Assembly: GCA_025738555.1 (NCBI GenBank)
Contig: JAOVFP010000018.1
Coordinates: 1,798,001-1,862,000 of the forward strand
Direction: 5' to 3'
DNA length: 64,000 nt
DNA from: Cyathus striatus
Lineage: Eukaryota > Basidiomycota > Agaricomycetes > Agaricales > Nidulariaceae
Made by a program: the position numbers and the translations under genes
Notes under the pieces: generated by a model
The model's database searches: none
Told to the model about the DNA's origin: nothing
What the model saw: only the letters and a program-made list of their open reading frames with translations
Shown: positions 33,980 through 45,638 of the stretch, piece after piece
How positions within the stretch are numbered: position 1 is the first letter of the stretch
Layout: every line of letters starts with the position of its first letter

Positions 33980-35190
33980 TGAAAGCTACTGGTGTTTATT
34001 GAACATGATGGGTGTAGGTGTAACTAGAATGGGTGCTAGTGTCACTGTCTGCACTTGGGACTGAGTTTTGGGATGACAATCAATGGGTTTGGGAAGCCTG
34101 CCAGGCTTGAGAATGTATCTTGTTTGAATCAGCACCAACACACTGCTGCTGTTGAGGGTGGTCAAACAATCATGCATTCTCAAATATGACAGGAGTAGGT
34201 GTCACCAGTATCAGTGCAAGGACTGTAGCATGCTGGGATTGAGAGTGTGGTTGCAATTTGATCATTCAAGGTAGCTGGAGCATGTTACTCCTAGCACTCT
34301 CTAGCTCCTTTCCATTCTATCCACCCAGGCTGAGGTCTCTCAGAATCAATGTAGTGCCACAGGTGTAGGGTTCTTAGAGCCAGGATATGTGTCAAGTGAG
34401 TATACTTCTGTCTTGTGTCACCTGTAATGACTGAATAGAATGCAAAAGCAAGGGAATAAGATCACTCATCATTCCGAATGGATTTATGTTGACATCCATC
34501 AAGTATGCTGGGGGAGCATCGAAGGTAGGTGCATGTGTGGATGGTCTGAACCATTCAGGTGGATGGAGAAATGGTACAGAAGGCAATGCAATGTTGCCAT
34601 ATGCACCATAATCCCCCAGAAGTGGCACACTGGACAGTCTCCTATGGGGAACATGCATCTGACCAAGATCAAACACAGCCAGTGCAAGCTCATTCCACTT
34701 CTCGACCTCCAATAAAAGCTGTGCAGCCTCCTCACACCTCTGCTCTTCCTCCACATTACCCCTCATCAGAACTGGCAGCATGGAAGCACCTTCCCATGTT
34801 CCTCTTTCGCAGCTTTAGCAAAAAGGTCCCAGATCTTCTTCTGCTTGTGGGGAAGTTCCAGCAGTATCCTATGATCTTGGGGAGCCATGGCAAACAAGCC
34901 AATGTGGAAAGACTGGAATGCATTTGGAGAGTGGGGGTTGTATCCCTGGCTGCACCTATTGTCTGGGCCTGGTTTTTGGCATCATCATGTAAATGGAAAC
35001 AAGGAGGGGAGGGGAAGAGGAAGGAAGAAGGGAGATTTGGAGTCCAAGTCAGGGGAGTCTGCATAGGTTATTAGTGTGATGTTTGGTTCAAATGATATTC
35101 CAAGCTTGGCTGGAATACTTTGTGGTGTTAGTACACTGTATATGACAATAAAGAAGATGATATACCAGGTGTAATGACATGTGATATAGG
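33980..35190 (-). pseudogene. Decayed HMG-box gene, CpG-depleted copy 1
   Basis: Reading leftward, the intron-1 region and start of exon 2 lie at about 35060-35190, a degraded HMG box at about 34850-34960 (KIIGYCW), then EEEQRCEEAAQLLLE and RLSSVPLLGDYGAYGNIALP (34780-34600), DVNINPFGMMSDL (about 34500-34470) and a C-terminal remnant to 33980. Several frameshifts and stops. Many positions that are CG in the intact gene are TG or CA here. Confidence 0.7.
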
Positions 35191-36360
35191 TATTGTTGAG
35201 TCATGCAATGAGAGTAGTTACTTTATTTACTTAGAATGTAGCTTCCAAATATAATAAATCAACTTTAATCCCGAGGTGTGATATCAGCAAGTTCGAGGGG
35301 TGCAATGATTTCAATTTCAAATATAGAACAAGTTATTTTTAGATCAGTTTAACTTTGGTTTTATTCTTAGAACATGTCAAGGTATTCAAACTTCAAGGTA
35401 TTCAGATTTCAATTTCAGCAAACTCGGTACGTAATTCAGTGTCAAAACGTCTTGTAAATAATTCTGATTCTTGTCTGTATACCACCCTATCTGTGGGGGG
35501 GAGAATGCCTGGCAGTTCCTGCCTTATTTCTTCCCTTTTCCCCTACTATATACAATTTCTAGCTACTCTACTTACAAATTGCATAGTAATAAAAATCTAG
35601 TTGATCTCTGGTATTTCCCCAGTCTGTGTATAAGCAAATGCTGCATTAGTGCCCAGACAGCAGTCAGCCAATCATGTGCATAACCCAGTGCACTCCCATT
35701 CTGCAACACACGCTCATTTCGAGCGTCTCATCAGTTACCTTCCTAATCAGGTAATCAGTCAATATGGCAGCAGCAGCTGCTCGCATTAATTTCATTTACA
35801 TCAGTCTAATGGGTCGGTTTTCCATTCCCACATGAACTCCTGACCGTTGGGGTACTTGCTTTCACTCTGTTCTTTCTTCCTTTCCCCCCTTCTCACACTC
35901 TCTTTCTCTGTCTCACTGTTTTATTGTTTCATTGTCCCATTGTCTCATTGCATTGTCATTCAAACTCACTAGGTCTCAAGTTCTGCTGGATCAAGGTCTA
36001 GGTCTCTGGGATTTTAGTAAGTTTTTATCATTCAGTCTCTTTTCCACACTGTCATGTTGACTTTGTCATATGTCAGATGTCATTTTCTTAGTTCTGAGTT
36101 TGTGGTACTCATGTACAGAGTACAATGTCATTTTGAAAGGTAAAGTTTTAAAGGTATTTTATTGGTTTAATGGTTTAAAACCAGTACTAATGCGGAGTTG
36201 ATATGTTTTGTTTATAGGTTTATTGTATCCCTTGTTTAGTTTATGGGAGGTGGTGCGGGAACTCAGCCCCTCCATGCTGTTTCCTCTACTCAATGTGTTC
36301 GGTACTGGCATCTCGAAATTGAGATGTAAAGAAGTTTTAAATTCAGGTATATTGTATTCT
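35190..36360. other. Intervening stretch without a gene
   Basis: No supportable gene. It is pyrimidine-rich at 35870-35960 (TTTCCTTTCC, TTCTCACACTCTCTTTC), which could be an old promoter or leader. CpG is a little more frequent here than in the pseudogenes on both sides. Confidence 0.4.
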
Positions 36361-37150
36361 TTTACATGCATATCAGCATCTTGCATTCCTCATTGTTGCG
36401 AGAGGAGGTGGGAGGCAAGGGAGAGAGATGCCAGAGGCAATAGGGAATAATAGAGTGGGAGGAAAGAGAGAAACTGTTGCTCATGCATCAATATCTGGAC
36501 ACCCAGGATTGGAGAGAGATGTATGAGCATCCAGAGTGACTGAACTGATGATGAACTGGGGAAAAGAGCTTCATAAGAACAATGGACACAAAGCTGGACA
36601 TTTACAGGTGGAGACAAACTGTATGTTACATTTGTATATGGTTTGCCATAGGGGATGTTGGAGAGGGTAGTCACAGTGCTTTTAGAGTACAGTCCAACAA
36701 CAGGCCAGATGATCACCTCAACCCACTTTGTCTGAGTTGGTCCTCATCTCCTCCAGAAACAGCCCAAGCAACCTCTTAACCCAGCTTCTCCTCACATTTG
36801 CCACCTCCTTCCCTCAATCTTGCTGTCCTTGGATTGCATCAGAATGTGCTTTCTCTTGACAGAATTTGTGCATAAGTGTTAACATGCTATGACAACAATA
36901 CTTGATTCCATCCCCTCATTGAGATTGGAATTAGAGAGCTGGTAGCTATGAGGGCATACAAAGGAAAGAAATAGCTGGTTAGAGAAGATATGACATGGGG
37001 TTGGATGGACACAGGACAGAGTCAGATGCAAGTTGGATGGGTTAATGACTGGAACAATTGCAGCAGCAACAATTTGTCAGCAGCCATATTTGGACAAACG
37101 TGAACAAATATACATTGGTTCCAATGACCACAATGTTCCATGGTCTGTTA
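36360..37150 (-). repeat. Duplicated HMG-box gene upstream region, copy 1
   Basis: Contains GCATCTTGCATTCCTCATTG, the exon-1 region found in other copies, and then a long match to 49870-50440, including CAAGCAACCTCTTAACCCAG and GACAGAATTTGTGCATAAGTG versus GACAGAATTAGCGCATGAGTG. It is the 5' part of a decayed HMG-box unit without coding sequence. The stretch 37150-37690 holds nothing I can identify. Confidence 0.6.
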
Positions 37151-37689
37151 CACAACTGGTGCCTGTCCACTGTACAGGCTGTGAAGTTATTGTACTCATA
37201 GTAAATTCTTGACTCACTCAAGACTCACTCTCTTTCTGACTTTCTGAACTTATTTTCAATAAGGAATCTTGCATCCTGAGTTGCATTTATTTAAGTGCAT
37301 GTCCGAGGCTCTGATGGCCAGCCTTCAGTTGGATTTCAGCAGATTTTATAGACATAATGAACTATTCCGACTCTTATGAGACTTCCAGAATCAAACTGGT
37401 GCTGTATGATGACCTTACCCTGTTTTCTTTTTAATCTTATGGGCATAAGATTTCATGTACTTCAATATTGCCATGAGGTTTACAGCATTTGCTTTCTGAG
37501 CATCTATACTCCCAGCCTGCTTCTTCCTACCATTCCTTCCTCACCCCAATGTCTTCATTACCTGCTCATCACTCTCTATCTTTTGACCCCTTCATTTCAC
37601 CATGCCAAGAGACAAAGCAAAGACTACCCACCTCCTAGAATCTACCTGTACCATCATCAATCTCATCACTCAACTCACTAATGTAGTCC

Positions 37690-39410
37690 CATCACTTCCT
37701 CATTCATTGAGTGCAGTTTCATCATCCTGCTGATAAGACAGAGACTCTCTCTTGTATACCACATACCCATGTGTGTACACATTGTTCTCCCAGCACTTTT
37801 TTGATTGTTGTTGGAAATGGTCAAATGACCATGTGGAAGTAGCATTGAACATTGCTGGTATCAGGGTAGGTGTAGCTGGAACCAGAGCCAACAATTCTGT
37901 TTGAGTATGAGACTCAATGGGAGCCAGAGTATGATGTACTCCCTGCACTTTATACTACCTTCCTAGACTTGATCATCATCCCAGATCCAGGCCAGGGACA
38001 TTCAGGAACAACAAGTATAGCAGCCTGTGCCTACTGGCATACAACTGCAGGAGTTGTACTATACACACCAGGCGAATACACTTCCATAGTATCTTGCAAA
38101 GCCCAGTGGGATCTGGAGTGAGGTGATAGTATGGCAATGAGGTTATTCATTGTTCTGAATGGGTTTTTGAGTATGGTGGTGGAGTGTTGAAGGAGTGTAG
38201 GTAGGAGGAAGATATGCTGAAGCTGTTCAGGAATCTATGGTCGAAGATGGTTGTGTCTGCTTTGGGAGTGGGTTGAGTCCATTTACAGGTGCATCTCAGA
38301 CTGCAGCTGGTGGGTGGTTGAAGGAGGTAGGAAAAGGTGGAGATTACCAGCACTGGTAGCTTGGTCTGCAGAAGTGGGATGTGTATAGGTTGTACATGCT
38401 GAAATCAAATGTGCTTGATGGGCACACAAGGATCGTATGCTAGACTTAGAAGGGGGCAGAAAGCAAAGCAATTCCACTACCTCCGAACCTATAGTCTCCT
38501 GGCAGGGGAATACTAGAGGGCCATCTAGGCATTTCCCTCAAACTCACCCTCATACAATCAAGATCCAACACATCCACTGGGGGGTGAGTGAAGAAGGTAG
38601 GGAAAAGGGGGAGATTTCCAGTGCTTTGTCGACACTGGTGGTTTGGCCTGTGTACAGGTTGTATGCACTAGGGTCAAGTGTGCTTGGTGGGTGCCAGGCA
38701 AGCTGTTGCATAGTTTAGCAATTGCCTAGGAAGGGGATGCTAAGCAATGCAACATTTCCATACTCACCATAATTCACTGTAAGCAGCACACTGGATGGTC
38801 TCACAGGAGAAACTCTAGCCTGAGGATTGGCACACATCTAACACAGCCTGGGCCAGCTCATCCCTCTTCCCCCCCTCCAACCATAACCATGCCACCTCCT
38901 TGCACCTCCCCTCTTTGTCCACATCACACTATTATTCTCTTTCTTGTTCTTGTTGTGGACAGGCTTGAACCAGTAGTGGGGGTACAGTTTCTTATGCTAC
39001 TCCTGGCTACTTTTGTGAGCTTGTGGCAGCCTATGATTTAGAGATGGAGCTGGTGTTCATTTTGATTGTCTGTGAGATATGATTTTGTCATAAAATGTCA
39101 GTATGGAAGAGCATGAATGCAATCTATAGATGGGGGGTATATCTTTGACTGCAATGTTTGCCTAGGTGTTGGCTTTTTTGTGTAGGTGGAGGAATGGGAG
39201 TGAGGAGGGGAGAAAGTGAAAGACAACTTGGGAGTACGAGTCAGAGGGAGTCATGCAGGTTATTGGTGTGATGTTTGGTGTGAATGATATTCCTAGTTTG
39301 ACTGGGAATACTGTGTGCTGTTAGTAAACTATACAAGGTAGTGAAGATGAAAACATACCAGGTGTATTGAACCATGTTGCTGGCATCTTGCATTCTCCTC
39401 ATCCTTGGGA
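37690..39410 (-). pseudogene. Decayed HMG-box gene, CpG-depleted copy 2, internally duplicated
   Basis: Exon 1 and intron (ATGCCAGCAACATGG then GTATGTTTTC) lie at about 39390-39300, the HMG-box C-terminal part and VHNKNKKKEN at about 39010-38930, then the middle region. The middle region occurs twice, at about 38580-38720 and again at 38280-38440 (GGTAGG-AAAAGG-GGAGATT with ACACTGGTGG versus GCACTGGTAGC). The C-terminal part runs to 37700. No frame is open through it. Confidence 0.65.
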
Positions 39411-40337
39411 GATGGGTGGAGGAAAAGGGAGCAACTTTCATAGACAAAAAGGGAAAGGAGGGAGGGAGGGAGGGAGGGAGGGAGGGAGGAGATATAGCAT
39501 TGGTCATGCATTGGTATCTGCAACACAAACACATCCAGATTCTCAAAATAGATGTGGCTGAACCAACCCAATGGCAAGATGTACATGTACTGGGGGGAAC
39601 GGAGCTTCCATAAGAACAACAGACACAACATTAAGTAATTAAGGCGGAGACAAACTGGGAGTTGTTGTATCTGTGCTTGGGTTGGCAGAGGGGACATTGA
39701 GTGTCCAAACTGCAGTGTCTTGAGACCCAAGATCACCTTGACACACCATGTCTGAGTTCATGTTCCCCTCTTTAAGGTCATGAAACCTAAATTTTACATG
39801 CAAGGCATTGAAGTGCATTATAACTTCTTAATGCATGGCCTACTTTACAAGGCATATAATCGAGGATGAAAGCCTTCACAGCATTATAAAGCTTGGTTGA
39901 AAGTGTTACAATATATTTTGAGGTTTGCATGGACTATTAAGATGAAGTTGATAACCATGCAATTGATTTTCAGCTGGTATCCCATTTTGGTATTAAAAAA
40001 ATGGCAACATTTTTGTCCAATTGAGTATGTTTATCAACTAAAACTCCAGAAAAGTAATGTAATATTTCCATTCTAGTACACATGCCTTGTATGTTGTTTA
40101 CCCATAAGTAATACTACATACCATGTCACATAGACATCACTAGCCAGCTACCCACTGTTAACATAACATAGATAAGATAACATCACTTACTGGTAGTTTA
40201 CTTACCTCTGTGGTTATCCACTTACAACTTAAAGCTACTTAGTTCTTAAGTTATGCAATATTCAGCAAGAGTGTTGTCCTTTTATGTGTTTTGAACATGT
40301 GGTTAGTCAGCATCCACCAGATCTTGTTCTGTAGTCT
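39411..40337. other. HMG upstream remnant, GGGA microsatellite and AT-rich DNA
   Basis: 39411-39790 continues the HMG unit upstream region (GGAGACAAACTGGGAG, GTTGGCAGAGGGGACATTGA). A perfect GGGA tract lies near 39458-39490. From 39790 to 40337 the DNA is AT-rich without a gene. Confidence 0.5.
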
Positions 40338-40614
40338 CAGTACTTTACCCTCCCCCCCAAATTCTGGACAGACTCCAGATGGACAAGAAAATGTCCAGAA
40401 TTTCTGGGTGGACTCCATATCAAAACTGGAATTTCCAGATGGAATCCACATGGAATACAGATTCTCTGGATGGAGTCTGGATGGACAAGATAATTTCCAG
40501 ACAAAGTCCACATTGAGTCCATGTTAAAGAATATTTTTTTTGGGTGGAATTCGGGTGGAATGAGAAATTTTCCAATTGATGGAAATGAAATATAACTTTG
40601 TTTTCCCATAGTCA

Positions 40615-40880
40615 TGTCAAGTGTGACACTGGGTGTTGAGTGTGACACTGTGTGTCAAGTGTGATACTATGTGAAAAGTAGCTGTAATGACTGCAAAACT
40701 GTGAGACACATAGTATTATGATACTGCAACACTATGCAACATTGTGTTGCCTGTGTGTCACACTCAACACACAGTGTCACGAAGTGTGACACTAAGCAAA
40801 AAGTGTGACACCATGTGAAAGGAGTGTCATTATGTAAAAAGATACTGTGACACTATGTGAAATTGACAAGTGTGATACTA
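40615..40880 (-). repeat. GTGTCACACT-type satellite, first block
   Basis: Repeated units such as AAGTGTGACACTATGTG with a period near 20 bp. It is in opposite orientation to the block at 41637-41955, so the two arrays face each other within the element. Confidence 0.7.
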
Positions 40881-40889
40881 AGTGAACAT

Positions 40890-41142
40890 TGTAACACGGT
40901 GGGCTTTTGGCTGTCCAGTTTCAGCTGTCCTTTGGCCTGTCGTGTGGTCTGTCCTATTCTGCATCAGGCATATGTATGACACACAACTTAAGCTGGTTCA
41001 TGATGGCTGTGGAATAGATTTAAAACAAAGGCAAAACTGAGCTAGCTTGTTAAAGAGGTGTTGTGATGGTGTGATTATTAATAACTAGAAGTGAATAATG
41101 CCAGTGCGTTTATAGTACTGGTTTTGAACATTTATTAATAGT
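40890..41142 (+). repeat. Dispersed 250-bp repeat, copy 1
   Basis: From AACACGGTGGGCTTTTGGC to GAACATTTATTAATAG, closely matched at 50504-50754. It has no open frame and no clear terminal repeats. Confidence 0.7.
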
Positions 41143-41636
41143 TGTAACTTGTTCTTACATCACTTAATCAATACTTGAGGAAATGTTACCAAGTAGTTGC
41201 TCTGGTGCACCTTGTCAGTTATGTTGACTTTGTTTGGAACATATTTGGAACAAAGAGAAGAGACAAAGGGAAAAATGAGTTCCATAGAAGGTGCTGTAAC
41301 TGAAGTTTGCACATACTATACACTAAACAAAGTAATAAGTAACATGGAGGTACATATTTAATTAGTAGGACAGTGAAATAAAATAATTCCCAACATGAAA
41401 ATGTGTGTACAGGACTGCCACTAATATTCTGAAGGTATGTACCAATTTTATTGTAAGAGAATTGTTTTCGCACACCACATGCCTTGGTTTGATTTTGCCT
41501 TGGCTTTGATGATCAAGATATCAACCAGTTCGGTGTTCTGTGACATTGTGACTGATGCCAGAACATGACAGACAAAAGGACAGGCCAACAGACAACTCAT
41601 ACTGGACAGCTGGAAACCCGCCATGTAATGCCTATG

Positions 41637-41955
41637 TGTCACACTTGACATGTGGTATCACACTCAACACATGGTATCACAGGTGTCACACTTAACACAT
41701 GGTGTCACACTCAACACATGGTGTCACGCTCAACACATTATGTCACAGGTGTCACAGGTGTCACACTCAACACACAGTGTCACACTTGATGGCATGGTGT
41801 CAACACTCAACACACAGTGTCACACTCAACACATGGTGTCACTTGCATGGTGTCACTCATATGGTGTCACTCAATGCATCATGTCACACTCAACACACAT
41901 ATCACACTCAATGCATAGTGTCACACTCCACACACCATGTCACACTTGACATAGC
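41637..41955 (+). repeat. GTGTCACACT-type satellite, second block
   Basis: About fifteen units built on GTGTCACACTCAACACATG, with period 19-20 bp and some shortened units. CpG is nearly absent. Confidence 0.75.
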
Positions 41956-42396
41956 CATAATAGAAGTTGTGGACTGTACAGCATGTGCACACACACTATG
42001 GTGTGAATGAATGTTATATAATCATCACAACAATATTGGTTCAAACAATGCAACTATGCCATGCTCTACTAATTTATTTATAATACAAGTAAAGTAAGTA
42101 ATAAACCACCAGTTAATACAAGCTACCCAGAATCCAGTATAGCAAATTCCTTTGGAATTCTGGCTGAAAGGCAGAATTTGGCCAATAATCTGGATTCCAT
42201 GTGGAATCCATCCAGAAAACACCTGGACAGGAAAACTAAAATTTGGCAGGTATCTCTGCCAAATCAAGTCCATCCAGAGTCTGGATGGAATCCATGGAAT
42301 GGCCAGAAATTCCATGGAAATTCTGCAGACTTTCTGGAGAGTCTGTGGATTCTATCTGGAGTCTGGACGGAATTTAGGGGGGAGGGTAAAGACCTC

Positions 42397-43330
42397 CATA
42401 GTCTGGATGAAGACACTTGCAAGACCCAGATCCAAACACAGCCTCTTCGAGAAAGGTCTGGATTCTTTACACTATTAGTCTATAGGTCTTTCTCCTTCAA
42501 GCCATGTCACAAATCTTGAAGTTACGATGTCGGCACTTCTCAGTTTTATTTTAATTTATCTCATGTGACTCATTCTATAAGTCACTAGTCACTGACGACT
42601 GGTTACCTGACAGATAGCAAATACGATGAGGGCTAATACATGATACATAATATTACCTTACATTATAATCTAGACACAATCTTAAGAATATATTATAATT
42701 GGTTGTATCAAATCAAGGGATTAGTACGATGAGGCATGCCTTACATTGCCATATAGCAGTATTTCAATACCTGAGTGGACGCTTTTCGAGCATTTTGCAA
42801 TGATGTTTAAGGCTAAATATATTGCAATGTGGTTTCGACTTTTGTGACATAATTTTTCTCCTTCAGAAAAATCCCAAGCAACCTTTTCAAATGACTTCTC
42901 CTGACAAACAGAATTGACGTGAGAGTCTACACAGTATGATGCGACAGCTGATTCTCTCATTTCTTGGAAATTTCGATTAGCTTTAGTGAGTGGGAGTATA
43001 CGAGTACGAGGAGAGTGTATTATCGGGTTAGAGAAGACGGGACCTCAACACAATTTCAACGTTGGGGCAAAACTTTGTCAGCAGTCTTTGGAACAAATGT
43101 AAACAAACGTCACCGAAGCACTTGCCGTTGTTGTGCCGTTGAATTGAGTTGGATTGGAGTTGGAATTGAGCCAAAGGAAACGCCTCGAAAAGATGTGCAA
43201 CATAAGTTAAGCTTACTTTCACATATGTAAACATGGTTAGCACAGATCACTCACTGATCTCGACACGTGGAAATCATAAGAAAAAGTAAAATAAAGAATT
43301 AACAGGTGTCAGACGACTCTTGTCCCTACA
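42397..43330. other. Stretch with an HMG upstream fragment
   Basis: 42405-42960 holds nothing I can identify, although CpG becomes frequent again from about 42500. 43020-43200 matches the HMG unit upstream region (GGTTAGAGAAGACGGGA, TTTGTCAGCAGTCTTTGGAAC versus 50325-50430). Confidence 0.5.
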
Positions 43331-44345
43331 TCTCAAAGGCACGGCAGTCAACAACTTGCTGGATGCTACCGCCGAGTCATCGTGCCTTGACAGAGACAAC
43401 GTGATTAACGCCTCAACCAAAACTCTTTGCAGTACGAGTATCTCAAAGAGCAACTTTAATCAGACCTCGGAGCGCTTACTGCACATATTCGAAAGCACAA
43501 GAAAAAGAGAAAGGAAATTGTTTTGAAGTATGGCAACTAATGACTGGTTACTAACAAGTATATCCCATTAAGCCACCGCACCGTAATAGTCTTCAACATA
43601 AACGGCATTAACAAAAAGTAAAGCAGTCACAATATGCAGTATCTAAGCCAGCCACTTCAATAGGAAGGATGTCTATTAGCTAACTGAGAAATCTAAACTA
43701 GATTATCAATATGTAGAAAGCACAGATAAAAAGCGAAAAATGATACACCTCTTTCGGCAATATGGCAATCAACGACTGGGTACTGAATAAGTACATACAT
43801 ACCGCTAAGTCATCGCGCCTTGACGTTACTTGCCAGAAACAGGTCGACTAATATGTCAGCAAAATGTACCTACAGTGATGATTGTAGTATAGCGTTGAAT
43901 CCTCAACACTTTACACCTCCTCGCATCCACACAGTAGCATGAACTAGCAATCACCAACCAAAAACAGATGTAAACTTTTCACATAGAACAGCAACCAAAG
44001 CTACTATATAACCTATACAATAAAATGTAACGAGACGAGAATATTAAATAAAGCTGATGAATACCACGTAAGTCATCGTGCCTTGACAATACTTCAGCAT
44101 AAACAGTGTCGTTTATGTGTACGTCACCAACCAACTCGTACCGATCCAAAAGATACATTCACAAAAAAACATTACATAGAGCTACGCAAGCACCTAATCA
44201 CCAACCCAAAACAAAACATATCTATCTTTTCGCGTGGAACATAGCTACACTTTAAAACAATACGATATGAAACACGAAACGGAAGGCTAAAGCTGTAGGG
44301 TTGAGTCGATATGGTATTAAAAAAACGCGATTAATGTGTGAATAT
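43331..44345 (-). repeat. Inverted copy of the HMG-box gene 3' flank and minisatellite
   Basis: Read on the minus strand, 44345-44200 matches the 3' untranslated region of the intact HMG gene (CTACAGCTTTAGCCTTCCG versus CTGTAGCTTTAGCCTTCCG at 62387). Beyond it AAGTCATCGYGCCTTGAC recurs at 43374, 43807 and 44070, the inverse of the unit found every 150 bp or so after the intact gene (62640-63930). The coding part is absent. Confidence 0.65.
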
Positions 44346-45638
44346 TGGTAGAGACGGCTTGGGACCGGAACCGGCTTGCGGCTAACAACGTTCTACAACA
44401 CGTATTACCAATGGTTAAAAGATCCTCTCGAAGCTACTGCATCTGCTGTAGCCACAGATAGCGAACAGACGAAGTCTCGAAAAAGCCACTGACACCTCGA
44501 TGCAAGAAACAGATGACTATTTCCACAGCTGCCGGAAGCAGTCACCACCAGTACAGAGACCATAATTTTGTATCTTGTTAGAGGTATAGAACGCATCAAT
44601 TTCTCCATCCTTGTACTTGTTTTATGTGATATCAATCAGATACTTGGAAATATCGAGCCCATCGTAGGTTGTGGAGGAGGATATTGTGTTGGCAGTATCC
44701 TCTCGACAAAGAAATTATGCGAGTGGGTGGCACATCTGTCCAACCCTCCAGACCCAGTGAGCTTGCGAAGAGTGAATTTAGGGGGAAGTGCAAAGCTAGA
44801 TTTCTCAAGGCGTACGTACGACAGTTATGTAGGTAAGCGACACGAGGTAAATCATTAGTAAACGATAGCATGTAAGGAGTGAGGTAACGGATATGAAAAA
44901 CGCATTTTGCAGTGCAGGCAAAATGCCTGCTCTACAAAGTACGATTAAAAAGAAGTTCGAGCTCTATTATTCTGTAGATTCGCGGCTAGATAGTGGAAAT
45001 GTGTGATCGATGCGTACGAATACCTACCACCATGTCTCGACAATATGACAGAGCCAGCTTATGCCAGGCTCTGGTTCGAGAGATTTTGGCAGATAAGTGT
45101 TATCTTTTTAGATTTTTATTTCTCATTTTGCGAGTCGGTACGATGGAAGTTCGAGCAACCTGCCTACTGTTTAGCATGCTATTCCTGCCATGAAAAAGCA
45201 TCTTGAGACTAAATTGTTTTCTTGTTCTTTTTGATTTGTGGTCAAGGTAATTATTGTTTTTGTTAGACACGGAAAAGCGATTGTGGTGGATATGGATAAT
45301 GAGTGCTGAGCCTCAGATAACCTGCACTTCCCAATATGACGAGCATTTGTAGACACAAGATTGTAGTAGGTTGCAAAAGAACATGAATGTGTTGGATGCA
45401 AGTTAGATGGGCAGTTCATATTTTTGAGGACAATTTATTATTTGCACTATACTTATTAGATTGACCTAAGGATATAAGAAAAACACCAGCCGAAATCTGA
45501 ATCCTGTGATAGTTCTAAATTCGCGACAGTAGACCATACCACTGACTACCACTAAGTATTATAATTGGAGTCAGGCGATTTATGTCTTACAAAGCCTATC
45601 TAGTAACTTCGTATTTGAAGAAATGAACATTGTCAAAT
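44346..45638. other. Stretch without a confident gene
   Basis: There are short open frames on both strands (for example 44568-44858 plus, 96 codons; 44871-44632 minus, 79 codons), none with a recognised domain or a supported intron chain. CACCAGCCGAAATCTGAATCC at 45486 resembles CACCAGCCAAAATTAGAATCC at 55408, another small dispersed motif. Confidence 0.3.
44905..44937 (-). repeat. LTR-end-like hairpin remnant
   Basis: In reverse complement: TGTAGAGCAGGC, then ATTTT, then GCCTGCACTGCA, close to the first 29 bases of the LTRs at 11291 and 14851. Similarity stops after the hairpin, so this is a terminus fragment or an independent element sharing the motif. Confidence 0.5.

Larger units (their letters stand above)
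40338..42396. mobile_element. Non-autonomous DNA transposon with ends like the KDZ-like element
   Basis: The left end CAGTACTTTACCCTCCCCCC and the inverse of the right end GGGGAGGGTAAAGACCTC share TTTACCCTCCCCCC. The left end matches the big transposon terminus at 17 of the first 19 bases. Both ends carry subterminal repeats of TCCAGATGGA/TGGAATCCA type (40370-40520 and 42180-42370). The flanking octamers TGTAGTCT (40330-40337) and CATAGTCT (42397-42404) agree at six of eight positions, a probable 8-bp target duplication. Inside are GTGTCACACT satellite arrays and a copy of a 250-bp dispersed repeat, but no transposase. Confidence 0.7.

Noticed and set aside
43331..44345. A set of tRNA-like repeats because of recurring AAGTCATCGTGCCTTGAC
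   Set aside because: The motif is the inverse of the unit in the tandem repeat at 62640-63930 and does not fold as a tRNA.
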